Positions 1 through 9,062 of a DNA stretch of 64,000 nt are shown piece by piece. The notes beneath the pieces are model-generated. The model saw only the letters and a program-made list of their open reading frames with translations, made no database searches and was not told the DNA's origin. Within the stretch, counting starts at the first letter, position 1. Every line of letters begins with the position of its first letter. This stretch comes from Pelagicoccus sp. SDUM812005 (GTDB taxonomy: Bacteria > Verrucomicrobiota > Verrucomicrobiia > Opitutales > Opitutaceae). The position numbers were made by a program, and so were the translations under genes. The stretch lies in NCBI RefSeq assembly GCF_031127875.1, contig NZ_JARXIA010000009.1:62001-126000 (forward strand). Reading direction: 5' to 3'.

Positions 1-973
1 TGGGGCCGAAGCAGAGGTTAGCGAGGAAGAAGAAGCGGATGAGGTCTGCTATCTCCATGGCTCCGTCGAGGGTCCTCCACCCGCCTACGAAGAGCAGCAG
101 GGCGATGAAGAACTGGCTGTTGAGCTCGAGTAAAGGGATGAGCAGCGCGGAGGTGCGGGCTAGCATCATATTGAAGCGAGCATGGTCCACGATGAGGGCG
201 CGGAAAAGATCCGCGTTGCGTGATTCGCGAGCGAAGCCTTGGGTGATGCGGATGCCGTTGACGGATTCGGCGAGGTTTGCGGTAACCCGGCTGAAGCTCT
301 CTTGCGTTTGTCGCGACGATTGGCTGAGGCGTGAGCGGAAGTGGCGATTGATTGCCCATAGGATCGGAGCGAGGGCGGCCACGATGGCGAACATGACGAG
401 ATCGGTATACGCCATGAGGCTTGCGGCGAAAACGAGAATTCCCACTTGTACAATGGAAACGAAGAAGACGTCTTGGATAGCAGTACGCAGGGTCTGGACG
501 TCCGAGGTCATGCGACCAATGATAGACCCCAGCTTTACGCGCTGAAAGAATGCCATCGGCTGTCGCTGGACGGCTTCGAAGATCTCGCTGCGCAAGGTTT
601 TCACTACGGTTTCTCCGATTTCCTGGGCGAATCGCTGGCGGAAGTGGAAGAGGAAATCGGTGCTGAAAGCGAGGAGCAGGTAGCCTGCGACGGACCAAAA
701 TAGGAGATCTGTATCGAATTGGGCGATCGGACCGGCGATGATGCTGCCGACCATCCAAGCAAGAAGCGGGAGCTGGATAGCGCGGACGAGGGTGAGCGCT
801 ATGAGGAGGTTTCGCTTGAAAGCGATGGGCTTGGTGTAGCTGATGAGTCGGGTGATCAAGCTCCACTCCAGCGGACGGGTGAATGCTTCCTCCTCGGCGT
901 CTCGTTGGCGTTGCAGCAGTCCGATTTCTCGTGGGGTTCGGTCGATGCCGCGAGGCGATTTTAGGTCGTTCAT
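1..973 (-). CDS. ABC exporter half-transporter, membrane domain (3' end outside window)
   Basis: I translated this from the minus strand; it has no stop inside the window. It starts MNDLKSPRGIDRTPREIG and reads 324 codons to the window edge. The ATG overlaps the stop of the upstream ABC gene in an ATGA junction, so the two are translationally coupled. Visible are the helices of a type IV (MsbA-like) ABC membrane domain: two N-terminal helices, the conserved stretch QEIGETVVKTLRSEIFEAVQ, then SIIGRMTSDVQTLRTAIQDV, which is the usual coupling-helix region after helix 2, and helices around VMFAIVAALAPILWAI. The nucleotide-binding domain lies beyond position 1. It is almost certainly the partner of the next gene in a heterodimeric exporter of lipid, drug or peptide type. 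The substrate cannot be told from the sequence. Confidence 0.9.
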   Translation of the reverse strand, partial: MNDLKSPRGIDRTPREIGLLQRQRDAEEEAFTRPLEWSLITRLISYTKPIAFKRNLLIALTLVRAIQLPLLAWMVGSIIAGPIAQFDTDLLFWSVAGYLLLAFSTDFLFHFRQRFAQEIGETVVKTLRSEIFEAVQRQPMAFFQRVKLGSIIGRMTSDVQTLRTAIQDVFFVSIVQVGILVFAASLMAYTDLVMFAIVAALAPILWAINRHFRSRLSQSSRQTQESFSRVTANLAESVNGIRITQGFARESRNADLFRALIVDHARFNMMLARTSALLIPLLELNSQFFIALLLFVGGWRTLDGAMEIADLIRFFFLANLCFGP

Positions 974-2850
974 TCGAAGTCTCCTTTTCTGTAAAAACTC
1001 TCCAAGTCCCCCGTGTCTGCCAATTGCAGGTGAGCGACTCGACGATAGGGGCCTCTTTGTTGGAGGAGCTCTTGGTGGCTGCCGCGTTGGGCGATGCGCC
1101 CCCGCTCCATGACTATTATGGTGTCGGCTCTTTTCAGGGTGTTGAGGCGGTGGGCGACGAGAAAGGTGGTTCGCCCTGCGATGGCTTGATCTAGGGCAGT
1201 GAAAATTTCCTGTTCCGTTTCACTGTCGATGGCGGCGGTAGGATCGTCGAGAAGGAGGATTGGTGGCTCGAGCAAGATCGCGCGGGCGATGGCGAGACGT
1301 TGTTTTTGGCCGCCGGACAAGGTGTTTCCGTTTTCGCCGAGAATGGTTTCGTAGCCGTGCGGGAGGGCACTTATGAAGTCGTGGGCGGCGGCAATCCGGG
1401 CCGCTTTTTCGATTTGTTCCCGAGTCGCTTCGGGGTGGCCGAAGGCGATATTGGCGGCGACGGTGTTTGAAAAGAGGAAGCTCTCCTGGAAGACGATGCC
1501 GATGCTGCGCCGGAGGTCTTCGAGCTTGAGTTGGCGCACGTCTATGTCGTCGATCATCACCTGTCCGCTCTGCGGGTCGAAGAAGCGCGGGATCAGGCTC
1601 ATGAGCGCAGATTTTCCGGAACCAGTAGCGCCGAGGATGGCGACGCATTGGCCGGGCGGCACCTCGAGGTCTATTTCGTCCACTACGGACTGAGTCCCGT
1701 TGTAGGCGAAGCTGACGTTTCGCAGGGAGACCTTTCCACTGATCGCTGGGCGATGAATCGGGTGGGGAACGTCTTTGACTTCGATGGGTGCATCGAGAAT
1801 TTCGAAGACCCGTCGGGCGCCGATAAGCGACTGCTGCATGCTGTTGGCGACGTTGGCGACTTGATTGACTTGGTTGGAGAACTGCTCGAGCAGGCCGGCG
1901 AAGACGACCAGTCCGGATCCAAGTGCCAGTTGTCCATTGATCACCTGCCAACCGCCGAAGCCGAGCAGCACGGCGATGTTGACGCGTGTCAGGAAACCGA
2001 CGGTCGGGGAGAAAAGGCTCACCCGCCAAAAGATGCTGCGTTGCTGCTGGAATACGTTCTCGTTGGCCTTTTCGAAGGCGGCCCTTTGGTCGTTTCCGAA
2101 GTTGAAGGCTTTGACGACCTGCATGCCTTGAAGGTTTTCGGCGAACTTCTGGACAAGGCGGTCGACGAGTTTTTGGTTCTTACCGTAGAGAGGTTGTATC
2201 CGTCGTGAGAATACAGTGGTGAACAGCCAAAGGATAGGAGTGGTGGCGAGGCAGGCTAGGGTGAGGCTGGGACTGAGGCTGACCATGTAGAGAGTGTAGA
2301 TGGTCAGGGAAACGCTCATTATGAATACCTGAATTACGACCTGATCCATGAACAAACGCACGGATTGTACGTCGCTAGTGACTCGAGTGATGATGGATCC
2401 CGTGGTATTGGCGTCGAAGAAGCGAAAGCTCAAGCGTTGCAGGCGTTCATAGACTTCTCCTCTCAGGTCGACCACAAGTTTGCCTTGTACTAGTTGGTTG
2501 AGGGAAATCGTGTAGGCGTAGTTTAGGAGACCACGTAGGATCGCGAAAGCGAGGATGGCTGCCGCGATGGTTGCGATGGAGACCATAGGTTTCCAATGGC
2601 GGGGTACGGTGAACCCGAACTTGCCGGCAGGATAGGCGACGCTTTGCTCGGTGATACCCGATTCGCTGATGGAGTAGTGGATGTAGTCGATGCCAAGTCC
2701 GGTAAGGGTGAGCCCCGCAAGTCCCAGGCAGAGCAGGGCGCCTTGCAGGCTGATGACCTTCAGGCTATTGCCGCGGTAGCGCCAGATCAGCCTAAGAAGG
2801 CGTTTGATCAGCCACCAATTGTCGGACTTAGCTTGGGACGTCTCTGGCAT
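970..2850 (-). CDS. ABC transporter, fused membrane and ATP-binding domains
   Basis: This 626-residue half-transporter of the multidrug/lipid exporter type sits in the inner membrane. Six membrane helices lie in residues ~30-340, including the coupling motif SIITRVTSDVQSVRLFMDQV. The ATP-binding domain follows, with Walker A GATGSGKS, Q-loop VFQES, signature LSGGQ, Walker B ILLLDD and H-loop VAHR. The residue after the Walker B aspartate, normally the catalytic glutamate, is Asp536 (DDPTAAID). That substitution is known in the degenerate subunit of heterodimeric exporters such as BmrC or TM287. Its stop overlaps the start of the next ABC gene by four bases, which fits a heterodimer. The start was chosen as the first ATG (MPETSQAKSDNW). 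The substrate is unknown. Confidence 0.93.
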   Translation of the reverse strand: MPETSQAKSDNWWLIKRLLRLIWRYRGNSLKVISLQGALLCLGLAGLTLTGLGIDYIHYSISESGITEQSVAYPAGKFGFTVPRHWKPMVSIATIAAAILAFAILRGLLNYAYTISLNQLVQGKLVVDLRGEVYERLQRLSFRFFDANTTGSIITRVTSDVQSVRLFMDQVVIQVFIMSVSLTIYTLYMVSLSPSLTLACLATTPILWLFTTVFSRRIQPLYGKNQKLVDRLVQKFAENLQGMQVVKAFNFGNDQRAAFEKANENVFQQQRSIFWRVSLFSPTVGFLTRVNIAVLLGFGGWQVINGQLALGSGLVVFAGLLEQFSNQVNQVANVANSMQQSLIGARRVFEILDAPIEVKDVPHPIHRPAISGKVSLRNVSFAYNGTQSVVDEIDLEVPPGQCVAILGATGSGKSALMSLIPRFFDPQSGQVMIDDIDVRQLKLEDLRRSIGIVFQESFLFSNTVAANIAFGHPEATREQIEKAARIAAAHDFISALPHGYETILGENGNTLSGGQKQRLAIARAILLEPPILLLDDPTAAIDSETEQEIFTALDQAIAGRTTFLVAHRLNTLKRADTIIVMERGRIAQRGSHQELLQQRGPYRRVAHLQLADTGDLESFYRKGDFE

Positions 2851-2901
2851 GGCGGGTACTGTTCTTACGGATACAGTCGGTGGTACTGCTTGTATTCGTG
2901 G

Positions 2902-3684
2902 CTAGCCCCTCGCGGCGTAGCTGACCAGTTGGATGTTTCGGTGGCGAATGAGCTCTAGCAAAGAAGGACTGCAGCAAGCATCAGTAAAGTGTTGTCGCTC
3001 TCGCGCTATTTTTCGGCCGTTTACATTACAGATACCTTGCATCTCCTCATTGTCGAGAGAGGGATGGTCGATCAAAATCCACTTGCCAGGCTGGAGGCAG
3101 GAAAGGGCCTGGTGGAGGCGTTCCGTCGTATTGGCGATTTCGGATTTTGGCGCGAGTGGAATGCTTTTAAATCCGGCGGCGAAGGGATCAGCCGCTAGTT
3201 CGTACTCGACGGCAAGTTCACGGCAGAGGGTCCCGATTCGAGGATCTGCGTCGTTGCAGCCCATGTGGTAGCTGAGATGGTTGAGCTCGGGGAGTTGGGC
3301 TTGGCAGAGTTCGATCTGAGCGCGAAATTCCGCTTCGACTTCGTCGCGTTTCCAAGGCCTGTTGCGTAGGCAGAGATCGCCATCGAAGCGCGGCCAGATT
3401 CTGGGGAGGAAGTAGCCTAGCTCGTCGGTTAAGCTTGGGCAGTGCGTAAGTGGACGCCACTTCACGTTCGGCCATTCGGACGTAAGGGTAAGGTGTACGC
3501 CGACATCGCGGCCGGCAGGAAGGTCTTTAAGCAGGGAGACTGCTTCGGGAAACCAGGAGCAAGGGGCCATTATTTCGACCGATCGGGCAATGCCGTCGCG
3601 CAAGGCTTTGACGCAGGCGAGGTTCGCGGCGTGGCTGGATCCAATGTCGTCGGCTCGAACGAGAAGCTGGATTTCCGCTGTCAT
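2902..3684 (-). CDS. ChbG/YdjC-family carbohydrate deacetylase
   Basis: This 260-residue cytoplasmic protein has no signal peptide. The ChbG/YdjC family removes acetyl groups from N-acetylated oligosaccharides with a divalent metal. Visible are the N-terminal RADDIGSSHAAN motif (metal-binding Asp pair at residues 12-13), the DVGVHLTLTSEW motif with a metal-ligand histidine, and SYHMGCNDADPRIG, which carries another family histidine. Length is normal for the family. It lies 9 bases after the oxidoreductase at 3694-4731 and, with ThuA upstream, forms a three-gene minus-strand operon. The family call is good; the natural substrate (acetylated amino sugar or another acylated sugar) is inference. 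Confidence 0.8.
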   Translation of the reverse strand: MTAEIQLLVRADDIGSSHAANLACVKALRDGIARSVEIMAPCSWFPEAVSLLKDLPAGRDVGVHLTLTSEWPNVKWRPLTHCPSLTDELGYFLPRIWPRFDGDLCLRNRPWKRDEVEAEFRAQIELCQAQLPELNHLSYHMGCNDADPRIGTLCRELAVEYELAADPFAAGFKSIPLAPKSEIANTTERLHQALSCLQPGKWILIDHPSLDNEEMQGICNVNGRKIARERQHFTDACCSPSLLELIRHRNIQLVSYAARG

Positions 3685-3693
3685 ATCAAGGAG

Positions 3694-4731
3694 CTAGGCG
3701 AGGCTGACCGGCTGGCCCGATGCGGCGCTGAGGTAGATGGCATCGAGGATTTTCATGACGAGTAGGCCCTCCTCGGCGGTGGCGGTGTGTGGACGTCCTG
3801 CGCTTATGCAATCGACGAAGTGGTGCATGCCGCTAGGGGGGCCTTGGGTGCCGCCTTTGATTTCGATATCGAGTTTGCTGCCTTGCGATTCGGTGTAGAG
3901 GAAGCTTCGGAAGTCGTAGCTGCCATCGATGTTGTTTTGCGACAAGCCGCCTCTCGTGCCAAGCAGCGATGTCTCCATGGTTTCCTCCTTGATGTGTCCC
4001 ATCCACGAGGCCTCGACTTGCAGGCTAACGCCCTTTTCGAATGTGATCTGGGCGGAAGCGAAATCTTCGACGTCGAATTCCTTTCCGGCTGCGTCGGCTT
4101 TCTGTTTACCAAGCGTATTGGCGGTCGTGGCCAATACGTATTTAGGATTTGGATATCCCATGAGCCAGAGAGCGAGGTCGAGTCGGTGCACGCCGAGATC
4201 GATCAACGGCCCGCCGCCGGCTAAGCTCTTCTTGCCGAACCAGCCGCCGAAGCCCGGCATCCCGTCGCGGCGCAGCCAGCGGGTTCGGCCTGCGTAAACG
4301 TCGCCGATCGCTCCCGAGTCAACTTGTTGTTTGAGGGCCCAGGAGGTCGGTGTGAAGCGAAAGGAAAAATTGATCATCAGCCGGCGGTCGGCGTTTTGGG
4401 ATGCCGCGATCATCTCTTCCGCTTCCCGAGCGTTGAGCGCGACCGGCTTTTCGCAGAAGACGTGGGCTCCGTGCTGGAAGGCTTGCAGGGCCACGGGCTT
4501 GTGCAGGCTGTTTGGCGTGGCGATGCTGACGATGTCCAGCTGCTCGTTGGCGAATAGTTCGTCAACCGATTGGTAACGATTAGGAATCTGGTGCTGGTCT
4601 CCGATATCCTTCAGCCGTTTTTCGTCGAGGTCCACAAGGGCGACCACAGTGGAATCCGGGTGTTCGTGGAAGGCTTTCACGTGGTGCCTGCCCATGCCGA
4701 GGCCGACGACGGCGCACTTAAGTTGCTTCAT
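3694..4731 (-). CDS. Gfo/Idh/MocA-family oxidoreductase
   Basis: This is a 345-residue NAD(P)-dependent sugar oxidoreductase of the Gfo/Idh/MocA family, probably cytoplasmic. The Rossmann motif is at the N terminus (AVVGLGMGRHHVKAFHEH) with an acidic ribose-binding turn at VDLDEKR. The family signature EKP occurs in VFCEKPVALNAREAEEM. The C-terminal alpha/beta domain contains GGGPLIDLGVHRLDLALW, the usual substrate-binding D...H region. It lies 15 bases downstream of ThuA and just before the ChbG gene, so the three are probably co-transcribed. Such proteins oxidise or epimerise a sugar hydroxyl; the substrate is unknown. Confidence 0.9.
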   Translation of the reverse strand: MKQLKCAVVGLGMGRHHVKAFHEHPDSTVVALVDLDEKRLKDIGDQHQIPNRYQSVDELFANEQLDIVSIATPNSLHKPVALQAFQHGAHVFCEKPVALNAREAEEMIAASQNADRRLMINFSFRFTPTSWALKQQVDSGAIGDVYAGRTRWLRRDGMPGFGGWFGKKSLAGGGPLIDLGVHRLDLALWLMGYPNPKYVLATTANTLGKQKADAAGKEFDVEDFASAQITFEKGVSLQVEASWMGHIKEETMETSLLGTRGGLSQNNIDGSYDFRSFLYTESQGSKLDIEIKGGTQGPPSGMHHFVDCISAGRPHTATAEEGLLVMKILDAIYLSAASGQPVSLA

Positions 4732-4746
4732 CTTTCGAGCCTGTAA

Positions 4747-5520
4747 CTACTGGCCTTTGATGCCAGCTTCGCCAAATGTGGCACTTTTCTCGGAAAGGGA
4801 CTCGAGCGGTTCGGTGTTGGGAGCGAGATTGGTGGGGATGTTTACCATTGGCTTTGCCCAGTGAACCGCGTTGCGGATCACTTGTTGAACGTCTTTGTTG
4901 TGGTAGGTTGGATACGTCTCGTGACCGGGGCGAAAGTAAAAGACTTTTCCATTGCCGCGAGTCCAGGTCACTCCGCTGCGAAAGACTTCTCCTCCTTCGA
5001 ACCAAGAGATGAAAATCAGCTGATCCGGTTCTGGAATGTCGAATCGTTCGCCGTACATTTCCTCGTTGGGAAGCTCGACGTATTCTCCAATCCCTTGGGT
5101 GATGGGGTGTCCGGGTGCGATATTCCAGAGTCGTTCTTTTTCTGCTGCTTCCCGCCAGCGAAGCGAGCAGTTGGAGCCCATGAGGCGCTTGAAGATCTTC
5201 GAGTAATGGCCGGAGTGCAGGACGATCAGGCCCATGCCCGAGAGTACTCTTTGCTGAACTTTCTCGACGATCTCGTCGGAAACCTCGCCGTGGGCGCAGT
5301 GTCCCCACCAGATCAATACATCGGTATTGTTCAACGCTTCCTCGTTTAGTCCGTGCTGATCTTCGTCTAGGGTGGCGGTGCTCACCTCGATCTTGGCATC
5401 TTTCTCGAGGGACTCGGCTAGGGTCGAATGGATCCCTTTTGGATAGATCTTTTGCACAGCTGGGTTGCTCTTCTCGTGTCGAAATTCGTTCCAGATGGTT
5501 AGCTTGATTGTATCAGTCAT
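4747..5520 (-). CDS. ThuA-like protein (trehalose utilisation family)
   Basis: This 257-residue protein of the ThuA family has a glutamine-amidotransferase-like fold and no signal peptide. Family features seen are the N-terminal strand [12 protein letters not shown], the segment [20 protein letters not shown], the strand and turn [19 protein letters not shown], and the C-terminal [20 protein letters not shown] followed by VIRNAVHWA. These match the subgroup usually annotated as trehalose utilisation protein ThuA. The family is linked to 3-keto-sugar metabolism in other bacteria, and the downstream Gfo/Idh/MocA enzyme agrees with that; this is inference. It is the first gene of a minus-strand operon. 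A TTAACGAATTAA sequence lies 57-68 bases upstream of its start. Confidence 0.85.
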   Translation of the reverse strand: MTDTIKLTIWNEFRHEKSNPAVQKIYPKGIHSTLAESLEKDAKIEVSTATLDEDQHGLNEEALNNTDVLIWWGHCAHGEVSDEIVEKVQQRVLSGMGLIVLHSGHYSKIFKRLMGSNCSLRWREAAEKERLWNIAPGHPITQGIGEYVELPNEEMYGERFDIPEPDQLIFISWFEGGEVFRSGVTWTRGNGKVFYFRPGHETYPTYHNKDVQQVIRNAVHWAKPMVNIPTNLAPNTEPLESLSEKSATFGEAGIKGQ

Positions 5521-5576
5521 ATCTATGGGCTGGAGCTTTTGTTTGCTGCAAGGCGGCTTGGGAAGCTGCCTTGCAA

Positions 5577-5588
5577 TTAATTCGTTAA
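5577..5588. promoter_or_regulatory. Candidate operator TTAATTCGTTAA upstream of thuA-like gene
   Basis: The twelve-base partly palindromic word TTAATTCGTTAA sits between the ThuA gene and the convergent end of the araC-like gene, overlapping the latter's stop codon. The identical word lies upstream of the esterase at 13767-13778, and shorter relatives lie near 11658 and 13808. Its role as a binding site is inferred from this recurrence only. Confidence 0.3.
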
Positions 5589-6385
5589 ACGGAGTCCTCG
5601 CGATTTTGAGCTCTGAATTCGGAAGGACTCATTCCGGTCTTCTTCCTAAATTGACGGGAGAAAAAAGGAGTGTCGTTGAAGCCGAGGGCTTGAGCGATCT
5701 GGTCGATATTGAGAGTACTCTCGAGAAGTAAGCGTTTGGCTGTTTCGAGACGTTGCAAGATCGAAAAGGTTCTCGGTTGGGTTTGAGTCAGCTTCGCGAA
5801 ACGTCGACGGTATTGCGAGAGCGATAAGCCAGCTTCCTTGGCGAGCTCCTCGGTGGGAAAGGATTGATAGGGGCGTTCTTTAATTCGCTCAACTTGGGCT
5901 CGAATAATCTGGTCGCGAGGGTCCTCCGGACCAAGCAGCCAATCACGGGCGAACACATGAAATATCTTAGTCGCCCAGTCGTTCGCCTCTTCCTGTTGCG
6001 ATACTGGAACTTCAGAGAGGTAACGGGCCATTTCGTGAATCAGGCTTAATCTTCTCAGTTGGATGGGATGGAGTTTGAATGCCTGAAGTCCTCTTTTGTT
6101 GGTAGGCTCGTTGATGCACCTAAAGTGCAAGCCAATGTTTCGCATTCCCGCCGAGTCGAGCCGTTCCGCATAAACGCTATCGTTCGGATACAGTAGAATG
6201 GCTGTACCTGCCGAGAAGGGTATGAGTTCGTCGTTGATCCACATTTTTCCCGGTCCTGAGAGTGCAATCCAAAGATTGTAGTAATCTGGAATATTGGAAC
6301 GCCAGTTCCAGCCCGGTGGATTGTTGTGGAGAATCAAGCGATCGCAGAGGGAAAGTTTTAAGCCTCTGAGTTTTTCTTGTTTCAT
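5585..6385 (-). CDS. AraC-family transcriptional regulator
   Basis: This 266-residue regulator has an N-terminal cupin-like sensor domain (residues ~10-150, with [18 protein letters not shown] and the [18 protein letters not shown] sugar-sensing type segment). The C-terminal double helix-turn-helix of AraC/XylS type spans residues ~165-262: [22 protein letters not shown] for the first helix pair and [20 protein letters not shown] for the second, ending in [11 protein letters not shown]. It is divergent from the oxidoreductase gene at 6462, with a 76-base gap that must hold both promoters. It probably controls that gene and the neighbouring ThuA operon in response to a sugar; this is inference from position. 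Confidence 0.92.
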   Translation of the reverse strand: MKQEKLRGLKLSLCDRLILHNNPPGWNWRSNIPDYYNLWIALSGPGKMWINDELIPFSAGTAILLYPNDSVYAERLDSAGMRNIGLHFRCINEPTNKRGLQAFKLHPIQLRRLSLIHEMARYLSEVPVSQQEEANDWATKIFHVFARDWLLGPEDPRDQIIRAQVERIKERPYQSFPTEELAKEAGLSLSQYRRRFAKLTQTQPRTFSILQRLETAKRLLLESTLNIDQIAQALGFNDTPFFSRQFRKKTGMSPSEFRAQNREDSV

Positions 6386-6461
6386 GAGATGACAGGAAAG
6401 TGCAAGAGATGCACCTTTGAGTCCATTCCAAAGCTAGGCTCCGTTTTGCTATTATTGCGAC

Positions 6462-7619
6462 ATGGATAAATCAGTTCGCGTCGGAATTATTGGATTAGGA
6501 AACATGGGCAGTGCTCATGCACGAATGATCATGGAAGGGAAGGTGCCGGGCTTGGAGTTAGCAGCTATAGCGGACGAGCGAAGTGACGTTTCCAAAGCTT
6601 TCCCGGATATCCGTTTCTTCGAGTCTGGAAGCGATTTGATAAAGTCTGGAGAGGTAGAGGCTATGATCGTATGCACGCCTCATTTCAGCCATACGACATA
6701 CGGTATCGAAACTTTGGTTGCAGGATTGCACTTGTTGGTAGAGAAGCCGATTTCCGTTCATAAAGCAGATTGCGAACGTTTGATCGAGGCGAGTAAGGGT
6801 AAGGACGTTGTCTTTGCCGCTATGTTTAACCAACGAACGGATCCGGCTTACATCAAGTTGAAGCAATTGATCGAGAGCGGCGAGTTGGGTGAAATCGAGA
6901 GAGTTCAATGGACCATTACGGACTGGTATCGACCCGACGCCTACTACGCGTCGGGCGGCTGGCGGGCTACATGGTCGGGTGAAGGTGGGGGCGTTTTGAT
7001 GAACCAATGTCCGCATCAGCTCGACCTTTGGCAGTGGCTCTTTGGTATGCCGGAAACGATTTGGGCGGATTGCCAGATCGGTCGTTTCCATGACGTCGAA
7101 GTCGAGGATAGCGTTACCGCGGTTATGAAATATGCGGATGGTAAGCGGGGCGTGATGATCACTACGACCGGCGAGGCACCGGGAACGAATCGCCTAGAGG
7201 TCGCTTGCGCCAGAGGGCGGGTGATCTTGGAAAACGGAAAAGTCGAATGGCTGCGCAACGAAGTCGAGAACCGAGAGTTTCTGAAAACAACGAAAAACCT
7301 GTTCGGCAAACCCGACACCTGGAAGGTTGAGATCCCTTTCCCCAATACAGGAGAACAGCATCTTGGAGTGCTGAAAAACTTCGCTAAGGCAATACTCGAT
7401 GGAGAGCTCTTGATCGCTCCCGCCGCAGAAGGGATGAACTCGGTCGAGCTGGCAAATGCGATGCTTCTATCAGCTGCGGAAGGAGGAGAGGTGAGCTTGC
7501 CGATGGATAGCTCGCGTTATGAAGCTCTTCTGAAATCCCGTATTGCTGCCTCGAAGCCCAAAGCTCGAGTGGACGTGCGAGGCACTGTAGATAGCGACGA
7601 ATTTGCGAAGTCCTTCTAA
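6462..7619 (+). CDS. Gfo/Idh/MocA-family oxidoreductase
   Basis: This 385-residue NAD(P)-dependent sugar oxidoreductase is related to, but clearly distinct from, the one at 3694-4731. The Rossmann motif is VGIIGLGNMGSAHARMI, the signature EKP is in LLVEKPISVHKADCERLI, and the C-terminal domain contains EGGGVLMNQCPHQLDLWQW, which carries the typical catalytic/substrate-binding residues. No signal peptide. It is followed after 30 bases by an isomerase-like gene, so the pair is probably one operon divergent from the AraC regulator. Pairing of this family with xylose-isomerase-like proteins is common in inositol, 3-keto-sugar and C-glycoside pathways; the actual substrate is unknown. Confidence 0.92.
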   Translation: MDKSVRVGIIGLGNMGSAHARMIMEGKVPGLELAAIADERSDVSKAFPDIRFFESGSDLIKSGEVEAMIVCTPHFSHTTYGIETLVAGLHLLVEKPISVHKADCERLIEASKGKDVVFAAMFNQRTDPAYIKLKQLIESGELGEIERVQWTITDWYRPDAYYASGGWRATWSGEGGGVLMNQCPHQLDLWQWLFGMPETIWADCQIGRFHDVEVEDSVTAVMKYADGKRGVMITTTGEAPGTNRLEVACARGRVILENGKVEWLRNEVENREFLKTTKNLFGKPDTWKVEIPFPNTGEQHLGVLKNFAKAILDGELLIAPAAEGMNSVELANAMLLSAAEGGEVSLPMDSSRYEALLKSRIAASKPKARVDVRGTVDSDEFAKSF

Positions 7620-7649
7620 GCAAGGTGAAACGATAAATAGGAATAGATA

Positions 7650-8432
7650 ATGCCGAAAATAGAACAGTTTGGAGTGATCCTTTATACGTTAAGGGATTTT
7701 GTGAAAACCCGAGAGGATGCCTTGGCGACATTCGAAAAAGTATCTAAAATGGGATACAAGTCGGTGCAGGTCAGCGGACTGTCAGCAGACTTGTTCACGG
7801 AACAGGAGCTTGTGGAAGTCTTGGGCGAGCGGGGTTTGACGATTTGCGCTACGCACGAGTCTGGGGAACAGATCCTCAACGAAACAGATACGGTGATTGC
7901 TCGCCTGCAAAATCTAGGCGTCCGCTACACTGCTTATCCTTACCCTGCGGGGGTAGACTTTTCTAGCGACGAGGAAGTGGATGCGTTGATCAAAGGGCTA
8001 AACGACGCCGGTCGAAAGATGGCGGAGGCGGGCTTGGTATTGTGCTACCACAACCATCATCACGAGTTCCAGCGCAGTCGAGGTAAGATCATCTTAGAGC
8101 GAATCTACGAGGAGACGGATGCCCGCTTCCTTCAGGCTGAGATTGACACTTTTTGGGTGCAGAGGGGCGGCGGTTCGCCAGCTGGTTGGCTGCGTGGCTT
8201 GAAGGGTCGGTCACCGCTTTTGCACATGAAGGACTATCGCCTGAAGCCTGATTCTCTGGACGCTGACTATGCGGAGATCGGCAATGGAAATATGGACTTC
8301 GTGGAAATTGTCAGAGAAGCGGAAGCAGCGGGATGCGAGCACTATATTGTAGAGCAGGACACTTGCCCTGGGGATCCTTTCGATTCGCTATCCCAAAGTT
8401 TTGAATACATCCGAAAGAATTTGGTTTGGTAG
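7650..8432 (+). CDS. Sugar phosphate isomerase/epimerase (xylose-isomerase-like TIM barrel)
   Basis: This 260-residue cytoplasmic protein of the AP-endonuclease-2/xylose-isomerase-like TIM-barrel family is normal in length. Seen are MPKIEQFGVILYTLRD at the N terminus, the metal-binding strand end LVLCYHNHHHEF, the LQAEIDTFWVQRGG motif (metal-binding Glu and Asp), the LLHMKDYR motif and the final YAEIGNGNMDFVEIV and HYIVEQDTC segments. These metal-dependent enzymes isomerise, epimerise or eliminate on keto-sugars or cyclitols. It follows the Gfo/Idh/MocA gene and probably acts on its keto product; that link is inference from operon structure. Confidence 0.9.
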   Translation: MPKIEQFGVILYTLRDFVKTREDALATFEKVSKMGYKSVQVSGLSADLFTEQELVEVLGERGLTICATHESGEQILNETDTVIARLQNLGVRYTAYPYPAGVDFSSDEEVDALIKGLNDAGRKMAEAGLVLCYHNHHHEFQRSRGKIILERIYEETDARFLQAEIDTFWVQRGGGSPAGWLRGLKGRSPLLHMKDYRLKPDSLDADYAEIGNGNMDFVEIVREAEAAGCEHYIVEQDTCPGDPFDSLSQSFEYIRKNLVW

Positions 8433-8442
8433 CTTATGCGGG

Positions 8443-8475
8443 AAGGCCGGTCTATAGCGACTGGCCTTTCTGCTT
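8443..8475. terminator. Hairpin between convergent genes
   Basis: The stem aaggccgg...ctggcctt, with a short T-rich tail ending in ttctgcttt, lies in the 42-base gap between the isomerase (plus) and the DUF3592-like gene (minus). Position and shape fit a terminator for the plus-strand operon. The U-tract is weak. Confidence 0.5.
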
Positions 8476-9062
8476 TAAGCGTGCGCTGGATCCTCGGATA
8501 AGTCTTCGGCGGCTTCCTCGTCGATGAGGATTGGTTTGCCGACCGCCAAAAGAGTTGGCACCGCACAGGATGTAAGGAGGCCTCCGACAAACAAAAAGCC
8601 GATTCCAAAGGACCAGGTGCGGTGTTCATAAAGTTGATACGCGTGACTGTCTTCAGTGAAGTAGATGATCTCGACGTCATCGTTCACGTTCACAAACGCG
8701 TTTCTGCGACTACCAATTGCGAGGGTGAAGTCCCTTGAGCTTCCATCTTCTTGGTCGACAGTGGCGGTGTAAGTGAAGCGCGTAAAGTAGTCGCCTTCTG
8801 GGATCTCTTTACGATAGCGAATCAGTTGAGGCTCCGTGTCCGGATCGTTTCTCTCGATGCGGGTGATGCGAGCCATTTCCTGTTCGCCAAATAGATACCT
8901 TACCGCTGGATCCCAAATGAGGATGACGCCCAAAGCAGTGATCGCGAGGCTTCCGATTAGGAACGCAAGCTTGGCTGCGAACTTGTCGGGCGTGTAATAC
9001 CAGCGTCCGTCACTCGCTTTCGCGATATTAGCTTCGTCTTTGTATAATTCTTCTGGGCTCAT
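8475..9062 (-). CDS. Small membrane protein, DUF3592-like
   Basis: This 195-residue protein has two predicted membrane helices, AFLIGSLAITALGVILIW (residues ~30-47) and FGIGFLFVGGLLTSCAVPTLLAV (residues ~145-170), with a soluble beta-rich region between them. That region contains TYTATVDQEDGSSRDF and DDVEIIYFTEDSH, resembling DUF3592 proteins, where a conversion-like beta domain lies between helices. The start ATG overlaps the stop of the MFS transporter by four bases, so the two are coupled and the protein may be an accessory of that transporter. The function is not known. Confidence 0.7.
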   Translation of the reverse strand: MSPEELYKDEANIAKASDGRWYYTPDKFAAKLAFLIGSLAITALGVILIWDPAVRYLFGEQEMARITRIERNDPDTEPQLIRYRKEIPEGDYFTRFTYTATVDQEDGSSRDFTLAIGSRRNAFVNVNDDVEIIYFTEDSHAYQLYEHRTWSFGIGFLFVGGLLTSCAVPTLLAVGKPILIDEEAAEDLSEDPAHA

